A stretch of 49,390 bases of DNA from DASZZZ01 sp036260375. GTDB taxonomy: Bacteria > Actinomycetota > CADDZG01 > WHSQ01. Of the stretch, positions 40,785 to 48,679 are shown in pieces; the stretch's first letter is position 1; each line of letters begins with the position of its first letter. The translations under genes and the position numbers were made by a program. The notes under the pieces are model-generated. The model did not search any database, was not told the DNA's origin, and was given only the letters and a program-made list of their open reading frames with translations. The DNA lies in assembly GCA_036260375.1 (NCBI GenBank), contig DASZZZ010000071.1:1-49390 (forward strand), given 5' to 3'.

Positions 40785-41370
40785 CGTCGTCCGCGGTGTC
40801 GAACGAGAAGCGGCCCTGACGATGCTCTTCACGCCACGGCGCGAACTCGGGCCGATCGGGCGCGGGCATGCGCGTGAGGTAGCGGTTGAGGCGATGGAAA
40901 CCCGCGAGGTCGTGCCGCCCGACGACGTCGAACAACGCCACGCCGGTGCGCGCGAGGTAGATCGCCGCCTTGGTGCCGGGCATCGGCAGGTGCGACGCGA
41001 CGAGGAGGATCGGCGGCGCGTGCGCGGCGTGCAGCATGAAGGCGCGGTGGCCGGCCTTGTGCAGCGTGTCGACGCGCCGGAGCCCGGCCTTGGGCCCGTC
41101 GTCGAAGTTCCCGTGCGCGAGCAGCACGAAGTCGCGCCCGTTGCGCCCGCGCACGAGCGCGTCGACGCGCACGTCGGCGACGTCGCACGACGCGCGCACG
41201 ATCGTCCCGCCCGCCTGCTCGACGAGCTCGAACGCGACGTGTTTGAACTCGGCGCCCTCGGCCGACGCGCGCGCCTGGAAGCCGGCGTAGCCGTCGGGGA
41301 GGTCGCCCTCGAACGGCTCCGCGGCGCCGGCGTCGTCGACCACGAACAGCCGCGGCGAGCCGGCGCTCAC
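40777..41370 (-). CDS. Unknown protein, restriction-endonuclease-fold-like
   Basis: A 197-residue protein, second in the MerR-led operon. The centre (VRVDALVRGRNGRDFVLLAHG, then HAAHAPPILLVASHLPMPGTKAAIYLA) has the alternating strand/helix layout of restriction-endonuclease-like folds, but the ExK position is replaced by LAHG, so any nuclease site would be degenerate. Start GTG 41370 overlaps the merR stop (GTGA). Function unknown; tight coupling with a DNA-binding regulator and the ExK protein suggests one module. Confidence 0.65.
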   Translation of the reverse strand: MSAGSPRLFVVDDAGAAEPFEGDLPDGYAGFQARASAEGAEFKHVAFELVEQAGGTIVRASCDVADVRVDALVRGRNGRDFVLLAHGNFDDGPKAGLRRVDTLHKAGHRAFMLHAAHAPPILLVASHLPMPGTKAAIYLARTGVALFDVVGRHDLAGFHRLNRYLTRMPAPDRPEFAPWREEHRQGRFSFDTADDDA

Positions 41371-41807
41371 GCGCTCCTCCGGACGCGTCCGCGCGCCGGC
41401 TCGGTTCCACCCGCGCGGGCGGCGAGCCGCGCGCGCAGGGGGGCGGGGTCGAACACGAGGTAGGGGCCGCCGCGCGACACGCGCGCGCGCAGCCGTGCCG
41501 CGGGCACGCACTCGGCGGTCCCGTCGGCGTCGGCCACGACGAGGACGTCGCCCTCCGGGAGGCGCAGCGCGCCGACGCTGCGTCCGAGCGCGCCGTCGGC
41601 GCGCGCGCCGCCGAAGTGCCGCAGTGCGGCGAGGCGGACGACGTCGTCGGGGCTGTAGAGGCGGCGCGCCGAGCGCCCGCGCCCGCGGTCGACCGACGGG
41701 CTGACCCAGCCCTGGCGCGCCCAGTGGTCGAGCTGGCGGTAGGTGATCCCCGCGAGCGCCGCCGCCTCGGGCGCACTGATCACATGAGTCGCGTCGGGTG
41801 TATTCAT
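41367..41807 (-). CDS. MerR-family transcriptional regulator
   Basis: A 146-residue regulator. The N-terminal winged helix-turn-helix reads ISAPEAAALAGITYRQLDHWARQGWVSPSV, then RRLYSPDDVVRLAALRHF, the MerR wing. The C-terminal part lacks the cysteine metal-binding pattern and holds a short domain (GDVLVVADADGTAECVP) of unknown ligand. ATG 41807 lies 7 nt after the -10 element, so the mRNA is probably leaderless. First gene of a three-gene coupled operon. Confidence 0.87.
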   Translation of the reverse strand: MNTPDATHVISAPEAAALAGITYRQLDHWARQGWVSPSVDRGRGRSARRLYSPDDVVRLAALRHFGGARADGALGRSVGALRLPEGDVLVVADADGTAECVPAARLRARVSRGGPYLVFDPAPLRARLAARAGGTEPARGRVRRSA

Positions 41808-41814
41808 GGCTGCG

Positions 41815-41844
41815 ATTACACGACAGGGACGTTGTGTAAGTCAA
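41815..41844 (-). promoter_or_regulatory. MerR-type promoter/operator with probable leaderless start
   Basis: -35 TTGACT (41844-41839) and -10 TGTAAT (41820-41815) are separated by 18 bp. An inverted repeat TTACAC / GTGTAA (41839-41834 and 41821-41816) spans the spacer, as MerR-family regulators require. Transcription would start at about the A of ATG 41807. Confidence 0.65.
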
Positions 41845-42024
41845 GGACCCGAGCACAGTGTCCCGGCGTGCGCGCTCGGTAGGCTCCTGTCCCGGCGCCC
41901 CGTCCGAGGCGGTAGGCATGGCCCCGACGACCGCCACGCGACGCGCGGCCGCGGCGCTCGACGCCACGCCGGGACGTAGCATCCGGGATGTGACGTTCCC
42001 CCGCCGGCGCGCGCATACGGTCCG

Positions 42025-42261
42025 GTGCTCGTCTGGACCGCGCTCGCCGTGGGAGCCGTGTACTGGGGCTACCGCGACGTCATGGCGAGCTGTCCGCCGT
42101 TCGACGGCTTCGCCGGCTGCTTCGAGACCCCCTACCGCCTCGCCGCGACGATCGCGGTCGCGCTGTGGCTCGTCGTGGAGATCCCGCTCGTGTTCCTGTG
42201 GCTCGGGGGCCGGAGGACGCGTCACCGACACGCGCCTGAGCCCGTTCGATACGCGCGCTAG
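42025..42261 (+). CDS. Small two-helix membrane protein
   Basis: A 78-residue protein with a helix near the start (LVWTALAVGAVYWGY), an extracytoplasmic loop with two cysteines (SCPPFDGFAGC) that could form a disulfide, and a second helix (LAATIAVALWLVVEIPLVFLWL) ending in a basic tail. Start GTG 42025; no clear ribosome site. Its stop overlaps the convergent methyltransferase stop. Function unknown. Confidence 0.55.
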   Translation: MLVWTALAVGAVYWGYRDVMASCPPFDGFAGCFETPYRLAATIAVALWLVVEIPLVFLWLGGRRTRHRHAPEPVRYAR

Positions 42262-43019
42262 CGCTTTACCGCGGCGACGTGCAGGAACAGCGGGACCCGC
42301 TGCCAGCGTCGATCGTTCGGCGCCTCGATCGCATCGTCCGGCACGCGCGGCTCGCGTAGACGCTCCACGAGCAGTCCCGGGCGCGCGAGCGCGTCGAAGT
42401 AGCCCTCGACGGGACGGTGGACGCTCGCGAACGACATCTCGCGCCCGTCGCGCTCGAGGCGCTCTTCGTAGCGCGCCTCGTCGAGGTACGAGCCCTGGAT
42501 AACGAACGGGTCGTCGGGCTCGCGCCCTGCGAAGAGCCCGGCGGAGTTGATCGGATGCACGACGGCGAAGCAGAACCGGCCTCCGGGCGCCAGGACCCGC
42601 GCGGCTTCGCGCACGGCGGCGTCCATGTCGTCGAAGTCCTGGAGCGACATGAACGCCACGACGAGATCCGCAACTTCGTTCGCCAGCGGGAGCCGCGCCG
42701 CGTCCGCCTGGACCACCGGGACGATTGCGTCCGCGGCGCGCGCCGCGGCGACCATCGCCGCGCTCGCGTCGAGCGCCACGACGCGATGGCCGCGCGCCAC
42801 GAGGTCGCGCGGCAGACGACCCTCGCCGGCGCCGACGTCGACGGTCAGCCGCCCCGGCGGGGGCAGGAGCTCGAGGAACTGGTCGCGATGGAAGGCCCAG
42901 TAGCTGTCGTGCATGGGGGCCCGAGCCCACGCGATCCACGATGCGGCGCGCGCGTCCCATGCGGCGCGCAGGTCTCCTCCGCAAAGCGGTCTCCTGGTCC
43001 GGCCCTCGCCCGACGTCAT
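42258..43019 (-). CDS. Class I SAM-dependent methyltransferase
   Basis: A 253-residue Rossmann-fold methyltransferase. Motif I is VDVGAGEGRLPRDL; the acidic ribose-binding residue is D in VVALDASAAM; motif II/III region ADLVVAFMSLQDFDDMD; motif post-III ARVLAPGGRFCFAVVHP. Substrate unknown (Methyltransf_11 type). ATG 43019 is chosen; an ATG at 43073 would add 18 low-quality residues. Neighbouring tRNA pseudogene lies upstream. Confidence 0.85.
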   Translation of the reverse strand: MTSGEGRTRRPLCGGDLRAAWDARAASWIAWARAPMHDSYWAFHRDQFLELLPPPGRLTVDVGAGEGRLPRDLVARGHRVVALDASAAMVAAARAADAIVPVVQADAARLPLANEVADLVVAFMSLQDFDDMDAAVREAARVLAPGGRFCFAVVHPINSAGLFAGREPDDPFVIQGSYLDEARYEERLERDGREMSFASVHRPVEGYFDALARPGLLVERLREPRVPDDAIEAPNDRRWQRVPLFLHVAAVKR

Positions 43020-43102
43020 CGACTGGACTCTAGCGAGACGCCACGGACGCCGGCTGCTACGGACGGTGGACATCGAGCACGACCGTCACCCGGGCGACTC
43101 GG

Positions 43103-43175
43103 TGGAGCGGATCGGACTCGAACCGGCGACCCCCTGCTTGCAAGCAGGTGCCCTACCCAACTGAGCTACCGAGCT
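43103..43175 (-). pseudogene. Degenerate tRNA-Ala(TGC) copy (attachment-site-like direct repeat)
   Basis: Bases 43103-43170 match the intact tRNA-Ala at 43778-43845 with two substitutions and two single-base indels. The anticodon loop has lost one base (TTGCAA, 6 nt), the D-loop gained a G, one T-stem pair is disrupted, and the 5' acceptor strand is unrelated (AGCTCGG), so it cannot pair fully. It is a pseudo-tRNA and forms a direct repeat of 675-bp period with the real gene. Confidence 0.8.
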
Positions 43176-43186
43176 TCGGCTGCCCG

Positions 43187-43687
43187 TCATGCACCTGCTT
43201 CGCAGTGACGAAGAATCGAGTCGACGACCTGCGCGATCGATGCGGTGGCGTCGATCGAGATGCCGTTCTGCGGGACGTCTTCCTTCGTGTGGTGCCAGCG
43301 CGCGATGAGCTCGCGGTCCGTTGGCTTTCCGCCGCCCCACTCAGAGGTCGGCCGGTCGTCCAGCCGCCGGCTCAAGGTGTCGAGGTCGACTTCGAGCACG
43401 AATACGGCATCGAATAGATCGATGAACTTTGCGAAGTTCCTCGAGCCACCGCAGAAGAACGTCATCGCGTCGTCACGGTTGGAGACCAGCGTCTTCACTT
43501 TGCCTACATCCCAGACGTGGTGCTCGTGTCCGGAACGATCCGTCGGTTCACCGGTCTCCGGATCACCTCGATAGGCCAATTCGCGGTCACCGTGAAGGGC
43601 GCGGTAGCCGCGCCGCTGCAATTCATCGCAAACCGAAGTCTTGCCGGTGCCGGAGAGGCCTTCGATGAGATAGTTCCTGACGCCCAC
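43187..43687 (-). CDS. P-loop kinase/AAA_33-like ATPase within a tRNA-flanked cassette
   Basis: A 166-residue protein. Walker A G10-LSGTGK-T17 directly at the N-terminus (NYLIEGLSGTGKT), then GDRELAY, and a lid-like region (RPTSEWGGGKPTDRELIARW). The layout is that of small P-loop kinases annotated as AAA_33/zeta-toxin-like or shikimate-kinase-like; substrate unknown. The start is GTG 43687 with no clear ribosome site. GC is lower than in flanking genes. It lies alone between two tRNA-Ala copies, indicating horizontal acquisition. Confidence 0.8.
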   Translation of the reverse strand: MGVRNYLIEGLSGTGKTSVCDELQRRGYRALHGDRELAYRGDPETGEPTDRSGHEHHVWDVGKVKTLVSNRDDAMTFFCGGSRNFAKFIDLFDAVFVLEVDLDTLSRRLDDRPTSEWGGGKPTDRELIARWHHTKEDVPQNGISIDATASIAQVVDSILRHCEAGA

Positions 43688-43777
43688 GAAATCGATTTTC
43701 CCGTTATTCGGTCCTTACAAGTCGTTCGAACCCGGCCGTCGTTTCGTCGGAGCCGGGTTCGAGCCTCGTCACTTTAG

Positions 43778-43850
43778 TGGAGCGGATCGGACTCGAACCG
43801 ACGACCCCCTGCTTGCAAAGCAGGTGCTCTACCAACTGAGCTACCGCCCC
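43778..43850 (-). tRNA. tRNA-Ala (anticodon TGC)
   Basis: A 73-nt tRNA with acceptor GGGGCGG/CCGCTCC, D-loop AGTTGGTAGA, anticodon arm CCTGC-TTTGCAA-GCAGG (TGC) and T-arm GGTTCGAGTCC. CCA is not encoded. It is intact, unlike the copy 675 bp away. Confidence 0.97.
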
Positions 43851-44107
43851 GGCGAACGATTGCCATGCCTTCACACAGGGAAGCATCGCGTCATCGCGAA
43901 GCATCACCATGACACTGAATTCTTCCCACAACCGCGAGGCGGCCGTCAACCGCCGCGCGCCGAGCCATCGACTTAGCGGCCACGCGACGGAGCGAGGATG
44001 CAGGGCCGCCTAGGGAGCGAACGATCGCCAGATCGGCGGCCAAGGCTCCGAACTCGAAGCGCAATGGTGGTATCGCGTCTCCTCTATACGAATGGAGTGA
44101 AGCGTGG
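43851..44107. other. 257-bp gap without a gene
   Basis: Upstream region of tRNA-Ala. A short direct repeat GAAGCATC occurs at about 43882 and 43900. No coding frame with a ribosome site was found. Confidence 0.5.
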
Positions 44108-44311
44108 TCAGCTGGTGTGGCAGGCGTTCGCGCAGTAATAGCAACCGTTCACGCTTGTGTAGTACTTCCTGGCTTCGCTGATGGCCGCGCTGCAGTTCGC
44201 AAAGTCGCCAAGAAGCACTCGATTGGCGCGGTGCGGTAGGTATGAGCATTCCGCCGTGTGAACTTCGTGGTCGCCGTTCGCCTGAGCCTGCGTGTTGACG
44301 TAGTAGTCCAT
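44108..44311 (-). CDS. Small cysteine-rich cytoplasmic protein, unknown family
   Basis: A 67-residue protein beginning MDYYVNTQAQANGDHEVHTAE in parts and ending GCYYCANACHTS. Conserved-looking elements are HEVH, ECSYLPH, NRVLLGDF and a C-terminal CxxCxxxCH that could bind zinc. I recall similar small proteins in many bacteria, all unnamed. GGGAGG lies 4 nt before ATG 44311. It follows the 49-residue gene by 15 bp, giving a two-gene unit behind the CIRCE element. Confidence 0.7.
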   Translation of the reverse strand: MDYYVNTQAQANGDHEVHTAECSYLPHRANRVLLGDFANCSAAISEARKYYTSVNGCYYCANACHTS

Positions 44312-44326
44312 GCGCCCTCCCAGCCG

Positions 44327-44476
44327 CTACTTGGACTCCTTGACCGTCGTCGACGGGTGGCTCTTGCCGTACCTGGCGGACACGTACTTGCCGGTCACTG
44401 CCGACCTGTACCTTCCGCCCGAAGAAGACTTCGTGCCCGAAGTTCTACCGCCCCTCGCAGCGCCCCTGCCCTTCAT
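44327..44476 (-). CDS. Small basic protein (49 residues), candidate HrcA-regulated
   Basis: A very basic Gly/Arg/Ser-rich start (MKGRGAARGGRTSGTK) followed by SSGGRYRSAVTGKYVSARYG and KSHPSTTVKESK, an ending shared by a family of tiny unnamed bacterial proteins (YRSAxTGxxV, HPxTTVxE). ATG 44476 has GGAGG 6-7 nt upstream; a start at 44515 is less likely. The plus-strand frame over this region is a shadow. First gene after the CIRCE element on the minus strand. Confidence 0.7.
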   Translation of the reverse strand: MKGRGAARGGRTSGTKSSSGGRYRSAVTGKYVSARYGKSHPSTTVKESK

Positions 44477-44508
44477 GACGCACCTCCAGGGAACTACATC
44501 GCTGTTAT

Positions 44509-44535
44509 CTAGCACTCTCGCGCCATGAGTGCTAG
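44509..44535. promoter_or_regulatory. CIRCE element (HrcA operator)
   Basis: CTAGCACTC (44509-44517), exactly 9 bp, then GAGTGCTAG (44527-44535). This is the CIRCE heat-shock operator form used in actinobacteria (classical form TTAGCACTC-N9-GAGTGCTAA). On the minus strand a perfect -35 TTGACA (44543-44538) lies just outside, so the element would block a promoter for the minus-strand small genes; it also lies 45 bp before the plus-strand small gene. Confidence 0.85.
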
Positions 44536-44580
44536 GCTGTCAAGACCTCAGAACGCGGTGACGACGTACGGAGGCAAGCG

Positions 44581-44769
44581 ATGCAAGCAGATGCGGCGCT
44601 CGGCCGGGCGATCCGGATCGGCAGCGATGTCGCCGTAGGCATGTTCGCAGCGTGGACGCTCAAACAACTGGGTTGGCGTCAGGGCACTCTCCCCGCGTTC
44701 CTTCTCGTGGCTGTAATGCACGACCTCTTCGACGCGCCCGTAGCGACGTTTTTGGAAGAGAGGATCTAG
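44581..44769 (+). CDS. Small unknown protein (62 residues), divergent from CIRCE
   Basis: ATG 44581 is preceded by CGGAGGC at good spacing. The product has an amphipathic/hydrophobic N-terminal half (GRAIRIGSDVAVGMFAAW), TLKQLGWRQGTLPAFLLVAVMHD and an ending LFDAPVATFLEERI. It may be peripheral or single-pass membrane. Codon use is less GC-rich than in neighbours. Function unknown; the nearby CIRCE element may control it. Confidence 0.65.
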   Translation: MQADAALGRAIRIGSDVAVGMFAAWTLKQLGWRQGTLPAFLLVAVMHDLFDAPVATFLEERI

Positions 44770-44848
44770 CCTCCAGAACCGCGTATGTCTGAGCCGGCGA
44801 TACGCGCGTGTACCAGCGACGTGTTGATGCGGCGTTGCGCGCGGCCCC

Positions 44849-47098
44849 CTAGAGGTGGTACGGGACCGACACCACCACCACTCCGCTCTCGAACAGCAGC
44901 GTTCGCTTCACGATCAGGGCCGTCTGTCCGTGCAGCACTTGGTGTCGGCGTTTCGACACGATGAACTCCGGTATCACCACCGTCACGACGCGGTCGACGC
45001 CGTCGGGGTCGAACCGCTGGACGTAACGGGTGACGGACCCACCCAGGTCGCGGTACGGCGCCTCCACAATCTCGAGCGGATGCGGGACGCGCGCGTCGAG
45101 CCACTGCTCCCCCAGACGCTCCGTCTCCTCCGGGTCGAGACCGAAGGACACCGCGCGGATGTCGGTCGGCCTCAGCGTCTCCGCGTACTCGATCGCCTCC
45201 AAGACCGCGTTGTGGACCGCGGAGATGAGCACGATCACGTAGTTGCGAACCGGCTCGTGACCCTCCTCGACGGCGGGGTCGATGTCGGTCGCGAGCAGCG
45301 GGATGTCCAGCACCTGGACGTCCGGCTGCCGCACGAGCTTCGCCTTCAGCCAATGGAGACGCGGACGACGCAGGATCTCGAACCAACCCTTCGACGCCAG
45401 GATCTCGGGCGTCATGACGGTCAGGAAGTCGTTGGGAGGAAGCGCGGCCCGGCGCTCGCGCAGGTACGGCAAGAAGCGATCGTAGCTCCGAGACGGCAAC
45501 GTCTCGATCGGGATGTCGGGGGCCAGCCGCCGCCACGGCGCGACGTTCGCCGCGTCGAACGTGACCGCCGAGATGTCGGTCGATCTCGTCGCGCGCGCGT
45601 ACCCGACCGCACGCGCCGCCGCCGCGTCGACGCTCGTCACGAGGATGACGAAGTGCGCGTTGCCGGGTCGCCTGTCGAGCGGCTTGCGCTCCGGATGCGC
45701 CAACTGGTCGCTCACGTACGTGTAGTGCTTGTAGACCGCTCGCATGAGGAACATGACCAGGGGTGTCGCGAGGATGATGATCCAGGCGCCGGTCTTGAAC
45801 TTCGTCAGGATGACGACCACGAGCACGATCCCGGTGACGGTTCCGCCGACCGCGTTGATCGTGGCGCTCTTGCGCCAGCCCGGCTCGCGCGTTCGTCGCC
45901 ATCTCATCACGGTTCCGGCCTGGGCGAGGGTGAACGACAGGAACACGCCGACGAGGTACAGCTGGATCAGCTTGTTGAGATTCGCCTCGAAGGCGACGAC
46001 GAGCAGCGACGCCGCGACCGCGAGAATCACGATGCCGTTCGAGAACACGAGCCGGTCCCCGCGGCTCCTGAACTGATGCGGCATCATCTTGTCCTTCGCC
46101 AGGATCGAGGCAAGGACGGGGAACCCCGTGTACGCGGTGTTCGCCGCCAGTATCAAGATCAGCGTCGTCATGATTTGCGTCACGTAGAACATGACCCCGC
46201 CGCCGAAGATTGCGTGCGCGACCTGCGCCATTACGGTCCTGGTCGCCTCCTCCGTGTACACGACGTTCGTTTTGTCCGTGAGCCACGAGAGTCCGAGGAA
46301 CATGGAGATCGACAGCACGCCCAAGATCCCGAGCGTCGTCGCCGCGTTCTTCGATTGCGGGAAGCGGAAGACCGGGACCCCTTCGGCTATCGCCTCGACG
46401 CCGGTGAGCGCCGTCGTCCCGGCCGCGAAGGCCTTGAGCAGGACGAAGGCGGTGAGCGCCGTCTCCGGCTCGAGGTGCTCGTTTGCGCTCTCCGCCTGCG
46501 GGCAACCGCCGAGACACTTGACCAGTCCCGTCGCGACGAGGACGTAGATGGTGACGACGAAGCCATACGTCGGCACGGCGAAGATGCGGCCCGACTCCTT
46601 CGAGCCGCGCAGGTTCGCCAGCGTCACCAACGCGATCAACCCGAGCGTCAGAACGACCTTCTGATCCGCCAGAGCCGGGACCGCGGAGACGATCGCGTCG
46701 CCGCCGGCGGTGATCGAGACCGACACCGTGAGGATGTAGTCGAGCAGCAGCGCGGCCCCCACGGTGAGCCCCGCCGTGAAGCCGAGGTTCTCGTACGCGA
46801 CGACGTACGCCCCACCACCCCCCGGATAGGCGCGCACGATCTGGCGGTAGGAGACGATGACGATCGCGAGCAGGAGCGCGACCGCGATCGCGATCGGCTG
46901 GACGAGCGAGAGCGCGCCGATACCCACGAGGGCGAGGACCAACAGGATCTCCTGGGTCGCGTACGCCATGGAGGACAACGCGTCGGACGCGAACACGGGA
47001 AGCGCGATGCCCTTCGGGAGCAGGGTGTGCCCGAGCTCGCCCGACGACATCGGGCGACCGACGATCAGCCGCTTCAGCGCGGTCGCGGTCCGCGCCAT
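44849..47098 (-). CDS. APC-superfamily permease, KimA-like potassium transporter
   Basis: A 749-residue protein. The N-terminal two thirds carries about 12 membrane helices; LPKGIALPVFASDALSSMAYATQEILLVLALVG and YPGGGGAYVVAYENLG are typical of the APC branch containing Bacillus KimA, a K+ importer controlled by c-di-AMP. The cytoplasmic C-terminal 260 residues contain two segments of universal-stress-like fold (HFVILVTSVDAAAARAVGYA and NYVIVLISAVHNAVLEAIEYA). ATG 47098 is the natural start. Potassium as substrate is inferred from similarity. Confidence 0.85.
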   Translation of the reverse strand: MARTATALKRLIVGRPMSSGELGHTLLPKGIALPVFASDALSSMAYATQEILLVLALVGIGALSLVQPIAIAVALLLAIVIVSYRQIVRAYPGGGGAYVVAYENLGFTAGLTVGAALLLDYILTVSVSITAGGDAIVSAVPALADQKVVLTLGLIALVTLANLRGSKESGRIFAVPTYGFVVTIYVLVATGLVKCLGGCPQAESANEHLEPETALTAFVLLKAFAAGTTALTGVEAIAEGVPVFRFPQSKNAATTLGILGVLSISMFLGLSWLTDKTNVVYTEEATRTVMAQVAHAIFGGGVMFYVTQIMTTLILILAANTAYTGFPVLASILAKDKMMPHQFRSRGDRLVFSNGIVILAVAASLLVVAFEANLNKLIQLYLVGVFLSFTLAQAGTVMRWRRTREPGWRKSATINAVGGTVTGIVLVVVILTKFKTGAWIIILATPLVMFLMRAVYKHYTYVSDQLAHPERKPLDRRPGNAHFVILVTSVDAAAARAVGYARATRSTDISAVTFDAANVAPWRRLAPDIPIETLPSRSYDRFLPYLRERRAALPPNDFLTVMTPEILASKGWFEILRRPRLHWLKAKLVRQPDVQVLDIPLLATDIDPAVEEGHEPVRNYVIVLISAVHNAVLEAIEYAETLRPTDIRAVSFGLDPEETERLGEQWLDARVPHPLEIVEAPYRDLGGSVTRYVQRFDPDGVDRVVTVVIPEFIVSKRRHQVLHGQTALIVKRTLLFESGVVVVSVPYHL

Positions 47099-47386
47099 CC
47101 CTAACCCCTCTCCCGCGCGCAGGCCAACTGCGTGCACCGCGCCGCCGGCGACCGCGGCCTCGAGGGCGCGACCCGATGGCCACGGGCGTTGCGCCGCGAT
47201 GTCGGATACCCGTAGCGCCAGCTTGCCGAGCCGGCCGCCGAGCCGATCACGGAGCAGAAGTATGGCAGGGCCGCGGCGTCACCCGTCGCGGCGCGGGGGC
47301 GGCGCCGGTAGTCCGGCACGGTGGCGTGGAAAGTCACCGACGCGCTCGGCGAGTGACGCCGCGCCCGGTCGGGTAATGGGTGCGCC

Positions 47387-47677
47387 ATGCGAGACGAAAC
47401 GGTCAGACGAGTGCGAACCGTCGCCGTCGGGCTCGGCGAGGCGATGACCAAGGACGCCGAGGCGGTCCGGCAGCTCGTGACGGTATCCGGAGGAGACGTG
47501 CGCGTGCTGGAGCGCGCGCTGGAACACGTGGAGGCGCAGGCCGGCGGAGACGACCGCGAGCCGACCACGGGGACGAGCGCCGAGGGCGCGCCCGAGGCGC
47601 CCGCGCTGCTCGCGGTGCGGCTGCTGCGCGAGGCGATCGCCGAGGTTCGCGGGGAGTCCGACACGGGACTGGTGTAG
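47387..47677 (+). CDS. Small unknown protein
   Basis: A 96-residue soluble, acidic, helix-rich protein (TVAVGLGEAMTKDAEAVRQLV; VRVLERALEHVEAQAG; APALLAVRLLREAIAEVRGE). ATG 47387, no strong ribosome site. Divergent from the KimA-like gene with 288 bp between, in which I see no riboswitch or gene. No family recognised. Confidence 0.55.
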   Translation: MRDETVRRVRTVAVGLGEAMTKDAEAVRQLVTVSGGDVRVLERALEHVEAQAGGDDREPTTGTSAEGAPEAPALLAVRLLREAIAEVRGESDTGLV

Positions 47678-47732
47678 CCGCGTCGAGACCGTGTCACGCG
47701 ACCGCCGAGGATCGACCGCGGGCGCGCGAGTC

Positions 47733-48563
47733 TCAGCGCACGAGGCGCGACAGCCTCCGGTCCGCGAGGACCTTGCCGCCCGTCTGACAGGACGGGCAGT
47801 ACGTCACGTCGTAGTCCTCGTAGCTCACCCGCTTGAGCTCGGCGCCGCACGCCGGGCACGGGGCGCCCCAGCGCCCGTGGACGATCCAGTGGTCGCCGAG
47901 CTTCGCCGGAAGACCGCCGGTGCGCGTGCGCTCGACGTCCAGGCCCTCGCTCAGCACCGCCCGCACCGCGTCGACGAGGCGCGCACGCTCGCCCGTCCCC
48001 AGCGTCGCGAGCGACGCGTACGGCGACAGCCGGGCGCGGTGCAGCGCGTCGTCGGCGTAGCCGCGCCCGACGCCGGCGACGGTCCTCTGGTCGCGCAGCA
48101 CGGTGTGGATGCGGCGGCGGTCGTCCGACGTCGCGACGAGCGCGGCGAACTCGTCGGAGAACGGCTCCGGCCCGAGCCGCGCGAGCGGCCCGTCGTCGCC
48201 GGGCTCGAGGATCCACCAGCCCGCCTTGCGCTGACTCCCGTACTCCTTGACCAGCACCGACGGCGCGCCCTCGAAGCGGAACCGCACGACCCCGCCCTTG
48301 GGACGCGACGACTTCGGGGGTCGCTCGACGTCGACCCGGCCCCCCTGAGACAGGTGCACGAGCACGCGCGGCCCTCCGAGCTCGAGCACGAGGTACTTGC
48401 CGCGTCGCCCCGCGCGCTCCAGCACGCGGCCCTCGATCGTCGCCGGGTCGACCGGGGTCTTGAGGCCGGAGAAGCCGATCGGCGTGGCGGCCGCGAGCGC
48501 GTGCCCGGACAGGGCCGCGTCGAGGCGCTCGGCGAGAGCCTGCATCTCCGGGAGCTCGGGCAC
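47733..48563 (-). CDS. Fpg/Nei-family DNA glycosylase/AP lyase
   Basis: A 276-residue base-excision repair enzyme. After GTG 48563 the sequence PELPEMQALAERLD supplies the catalytic Pro2 (Schiff base) and Glu3. A helix-two-turn-helix region contains VAGVGRGYADDALHRARLSP, and the C-terminal zinc finger has CPACG...YCPSCQTGG. All functional elements are present. Which lesion it prefers (8-oxoG or oxidised pyrimidine) is unclear. The longer frame upstream is not needed because the enzyme must begin with Pro-Glu. Divergent from thioredoxin. Confidence 0.93.
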   Translation of the reverse strand: MPELPEMQALAERLDAALSGHALAAATPIGFSGLKTPVDPATIEGRVLERAGRRGKYLVLELGGPRVLVHLSQGGRVDVERPPKSSRPKGGVVRFRFEGAPSVLVKEYGSQRKAGWWILEPGDDGPLARLGPEPFSDEFAALVATSDDRRRIHTVLRDQRTVAGVGRGYADDALHRARLSPYASLATLGTGERARLVDAVRAVLSEGLDVERTRTGGLPAKLGDHWIVHGRWGAPCPACGAELKRVSYEDYDVTYCPSCQTGGKVLADRRLSRLVR

Positions 48564-48679
48564 GAGCAACAGCCTAGAGCCGGGCGCGCCGCTCCGGGCG
48601 CCGGGGTGGCGAGGAATATAGGGTCGCGGCGGGGGTTGTAGTCGTAGGTGCCAGACGCCGGAGACCACGGAGGCCACCA

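Noticed and set aside
43103..43175. A second functional tRNA-Ala
   Set aside because: The 6-nt anticodon loop, mismatched acceptor stem and D-loop insertion argue against function.
44310..44528. 72-codon plus-strand frame over the 49-residue gene
   Set aside because: The minus-strand frame has a strong ribosome site and a recognisable family ending; the plus frame has neither.
44780..44806. CGCGTAT/ATACGCG inverted repeat between convergent genes
   Set aside because: 7-bp stem with a 13-nt loop and no T-tract; possible terminator but not convincing.
47099..47386. c-di-AMP (ydaO) riboswitch in front of the KimA-like gene
   Set aside because: KimA genes can carry this switch, so I looked for the conserved core on the minus strand but did not find it.
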